A stretch of DNA of 55,280 nt from Pacificitalea manganoxidans (GTDB taxonomy: Bacteria; Pseudomonadota; Alphaproteobacteria; Rhodobacterales; Rhodobacteraceae), in NCBI RefSeq assembly GCF_002504165.1, contig NZ_CP021408.1:1-55280 (forward strand), read 5' to 3'. The position numbers and the translations under genes were made by a program. A model generated the notes under the pieces. It did no database searches. It saw only the letters and a list, made by a program, of their open reading frames with translations, and was not told the DNA's origin. Shown piece after piece: positions 53,047 to 55,280 of the stretch; within the stretch, counting starts at the first letter, position 1, and every line of letters begins with the position of its first letter.

Positions 53047-55221
53047 ATGCAGGCCCCGATGCGCACCATGCCCAAGCTGACCCCCGCCCCCGCCATGCCA
53101 CAGGCCGAGGAGGGTGACGAAATCGACCTGCTGGAATTGGCCGGCAGCCTCTGGCGGGGCAAATGGGTGATTCTCGCCACCACCTTTCTCGCGCTGACGA
53201 TCGGGGCTTGGTATGCCTATGGGGTGGCGGTGCCGAAATACGCCGCGACCAGCAGTCTGGCCTTGCAGCTGCGCAAGGAGGCGGTGGTCGATCTCGAAAG
53301 CGTCGTGTCGGGCGTGTCCACCGAAACCTCCTCGATCAATACCGAACTGGAGGTCATCCGCTCCCGCGGGCTGCTGGAGAAGCTGGTGACCCAGCTCGAC
53401 CTGACCCGCGATCCCGAATTCAACGGCGCCCTGCGCCCGCCCTCGGCCGTGGCCCGGCTGAAGGGGCTGCTGCGCGGCGGTGATGATCCCGCGCCCGCGC
53501 CCGCAGACGCCCCTCCGGCCCCCGATGATGCCATCACCCCCGAAGAGAGCGAGATGATCCGCACCGTGGGGGCGGTCCGCCGCGCCATTTCCGCCACCAA
53601 CCAGCGCAACACCTATATTTTCAACATCGGCGCCACGACCACCGACCCGCTGAAATCCGCCCGCATCGCCAATGCTTTGGCCGCGCTCTACATCCAAGAC
53701 CAGATCGATGTGAAGTTTCAGGCCACCGAAAACGCGGTGAGCTGGCTGTCGGAACGGGTCGTCGAACTGGAAGCGGAACTGCAACAGAAACAGGATCTGG
53801 TGAAGGAACGGCGCAGCTCGATGGATGTGTCCACCGTCGAGGCGCTCGAAGCGCTCAACCAGCAGCAGCGCGCGATGGGCGAGCGGCTGGCCGAGGCGCG
53901 TCTGGCCTCCGCCCGCGAGGAGGCCCGCCTCAACACATTGCAGGATCTGGCCCGCAATGGCAGCCGCGCCGAACTCGTGGCCGGGCTCGACGATCCCGCG
54001 CTGACCCGGCTGGCCGCGCGCCTCGCCGAGGGCGAGGCCGGGGCCGAGGATCTGTTCGCCGACCGGCTGGCCCTGCTCACGCAGGAGGCCGAAAACGCCG
54101 CCGCCCGGCAGACCCAGCAGACCGCCGCGCTGCAGGCCTCCTATGACCGGCTGCAAACCCGGTTCGACACCCAGTCCAGCGCGGTGATCGAATTGCAGAA
54201 CCTCGAACGCGATCTCAACGCCACCCGCACCCTCTATGAGACCTTCCTGACCCGGCTCAAGGAAACCTCCGTGCAGCGCGGCCTGCAACAGGCCGACAGC
54301 CGCGTGCTGTCCGCCGCGACGCCGGGGCATTATGTCGAGCCGCGCAAATCGCGCATCATGGCGCTGGCGATGCTGCTCGGCGCGCTTCTGGGCAGCTTGA
54401 TCGTGCTGGCCCGTCAGTTCCTGCACCAAGGCTACCGCACCGCCGAAACGCTGGCCGCCGATACCGGGCTGGCCGTGCTGGGGCAGATCCCGAAAATGCC
54501 GATCCGCCGCCGCGATCAGCTGATCGATTATCTCAACGACAAACCGACCTCGCCCGCGATCGAGGCGATCCGCAACCTGCGCACCTCGGTGCTGCTGTCG
54601 AATATCGACACCCCGCCGCAGATCCTGCTATCGGCCTCCTCCTTGCCCGGCGAGGGCAAGACCACCCAGGCGATCAGTCTGGCCCATAATCTGGCCGGGC
54701 TGAACAAGCGGGTGCTGCTGGTCGAAGGCGACATCCGCCTGCGCACCCTGTGGCAATATTTCGACATCCCCGACAGCCGCCACGGGCTGATCGCGGCGAT
54801 GACCGGCGAACACGATCTGTCCGACCTGCTGCTGCGCGACAGCCGCATGGATGTGGATATCCTGCTGGGGGAGAAAACCTCGGCCAATGCGGCGGATGTG
54901 TTTTCCTCGGACCGGTTCCGCAACTTCCTCGAAGAGCTGCGCCACCATTACGATTTCATCGTCATCGATACCCCGCCGGTCCTGATCGTGCCCGATGCGC
55001 GGATCATGAGCCAATTCGCGGATGCGGTGGTGTTTTCCGTGGCTTGGGACCGCACTGCCAAATCGCAGGTCACCGAAGCCATCCGTCAGTTCCATTCCGT
55101 GAATTCCCGGGTCACCGGGCTGGTGCTGTCGCAGATCGATCCCAAGGGAATGCGCCGTTATGGATATGGCGGAAAATACGGCGCGTATTCCAGCTACGGG
55201 GCGAAATACTACAATACCTGA
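53047..55221 (+). CDS. wzc: Wzc-like chain-length regulator and tyrosine autokinase
   Basis: 724 residues. A Wzz domain opens the protein (IDLLELAGSLWRGKWVILATTFLALTIGAWYAYG, first membrane segment ~35-60). A long periplasmic coiled-coil region (~215-400) ends in the second segment (SRIMALAMLLGALLGSLIVLA, ~435-455). The cytoplasmic kinase has Walker A SSLPGEGKTTQAISLAHNLA, A' VLLVEGDIR and Walker B DFIVIDTPPVLIV. The C-terminus is a tyrosine cluster (YGYGGKYGAYSSYGAKYYN), the autophosphorylation tail. Such co-polymerases control polymerisation and export with Wza. The start ATG 53047 has no obvious Shine-Dalgarno; ATG 53062 is an alternative. Confidence 0.93.
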   Translation: MQAPMRTMPKLTPAPAMPQAEEGDEIDLLELAGSLWRGKWVILATTFLALTIGAWYAYGVAVPKYAATSSLALQLRKEAVVDLESVVSGVSTETSSINTELEVIRSRGLLEKLVTQLDLTRDPEFNGALRPPSAVARLKGLLRGGDDPAPAPADAPPAPDDAITPEESEMIRTVGAVRRAISATNQRNTYIFNIGATTTDPLKSARIANALAALYIQDQIDVKFQATENAVSWLSERVVELEAELQQKQDLVKERRSSMDVSTVEALEALNQQQRAMGERLAEARLASAREEARLNTLQDLARNGSRAELVAGLDDPALTRLAARLAEGEAGAEDLFADRLALLTQEAENAAARQTQQTAALQASYDRLQTRFDTQSSAVIELQNLERDLNATRTLYETFLTRLKETSVQRGLQQADSRVLSAATPGHYVEPRKSRIMALAMLLGALLGSLIVLARQFLHQGYRTAETLAADTGLAVLGQIPKMPIRRRDQLIDYLNDKPTSPAIEAIRNLRTSVLLSNIDTPPQILLSASSLPGEGKTTQAISLAHNLAGLNKRVLLVEGDIRLRTLWQYFDIPDSRHGLIAAMTGEHDLSDLLLRDSRMDVDILLGEKTSANAADVFSSDRFRNFLEELRHHYDFIVIDTPPVLIVPDARIMSQFADAVVFSVAWDRTAKSQVTEAIRQFHSVNSRVTGLVLSQIDPKGMRRYGYGGKYGAYSSYGAKYYNT

Positions 55222-55280
55222 AATGGCGATTGGCGGAATTTCGTTTTTAAAACATTCTCCGCCCCATTGCGGCTGCATTT
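55222..55280. other. sequence to the window end
   Basis: No gene. GGCGGA and TCCGCC arms (about 55234 and 55258) enclose an AT-rich stretch with TTTTTAAAA, a possible weak terminator for wzc. Confidence 0.35.

Overview
The window looks like a plasmid, or most of one, from an alphaproteobacterium of the Rhodobacteraceae/Roseobacter group. It is GC-rich throughout. At 15.1-19.4 kb it carries one replication/partition module: parB, parA, a RepA-type initiator (RPA family), iterons and two parS-like palindromes. Most of the remaining genes serve exopolysaccharide, surface attachment and biofilm. A RepA-type replicon together with a dTDP-rhamnose operon matches the 'biofilm plasmids' described in roseobacters; that assignment is inference. 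Complete genes lie close to both ends (first start 71, last stop 55221), so this could be a whole circle cut between genes, but the sequence alone cannot show that. I saw no tRNA, rRNA, CRISPR array, transposase or insertion sequence.

Layout. 0-5.5 kb (+): a small secreted protein, a NusG/RfaH-type antiterminator, YjbH, YjbF and a Wza-type export lipoprotein. 5.9-10.2 kb: a cyclopropane-fatty-acid-synthase-like methyltransferase, UDP-glucose dehydrogenase (-) and ManC (+). 11.0-15.0 kb: a secreted ClpP-fold protein, a PPP-family phosphatase, Gmd and Fcl. 15.1-19.4 kb: replication and partition. 19.6-22.2 kb: a 60-residue protein, a secreted muramidase-like protein and a YHYH-domain protein. 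22.6-32.8 kb (-): three DUF11-type surface proteins, the last a 2032-residue protein ending in a beta-barrel-like region. 33.6-38.0 kb: a LuxR-type response regulator, divergent from a secreted sulfite-oxidase-fold protein and a hybrid histidine kinase. 38.2-38.4 kb: a candidate small RNA. 38.9-42.8 kb: a CsgG/HfaB-like secretion locus with a repeat lipoprotein and two candidate secreted fibre or adhesin proteins. 43.1-46.9 kb: a TakP-like TRAP transporter. 47.3-48.3 kb: HtpX. 48.3-51.9 kb (-): rmlCBDA. 52.3-55.2 kb (+): a polyprenyl-phosphate sugar transferase and a Wzc-like chain-length regulator/tyrosine kinase.

How it may work together. The window can supply UDP-glucuronate, GDP-mannose, GDP-fucose and dTDP-rhamnose, start a lipid-linked glycan and export it through Wza/Wzc. 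It has no recognisable glycosyltransferase set, flippase or polymerase, which must lie elsewhere. Two protein adhesion systems (DUF11 and CsgG-like) accompany the glycan.

The most novel-looking signal is a 17-bp dyad, consensus CYATMCKTYCGYATAGG. It occurs at 10914, 34340 and 38150, with a half-match at 20870 (-). In each case a -10-like hexamer starts 44 nt downstream. The sites precede the ClpP-fold gene, the sensor-kinase operon, a terminator-bounded stretch that looks like a ~168-nt small RNA, and the muramidase gene. I propose that the local LuxR-type regulator controls this small regulon.
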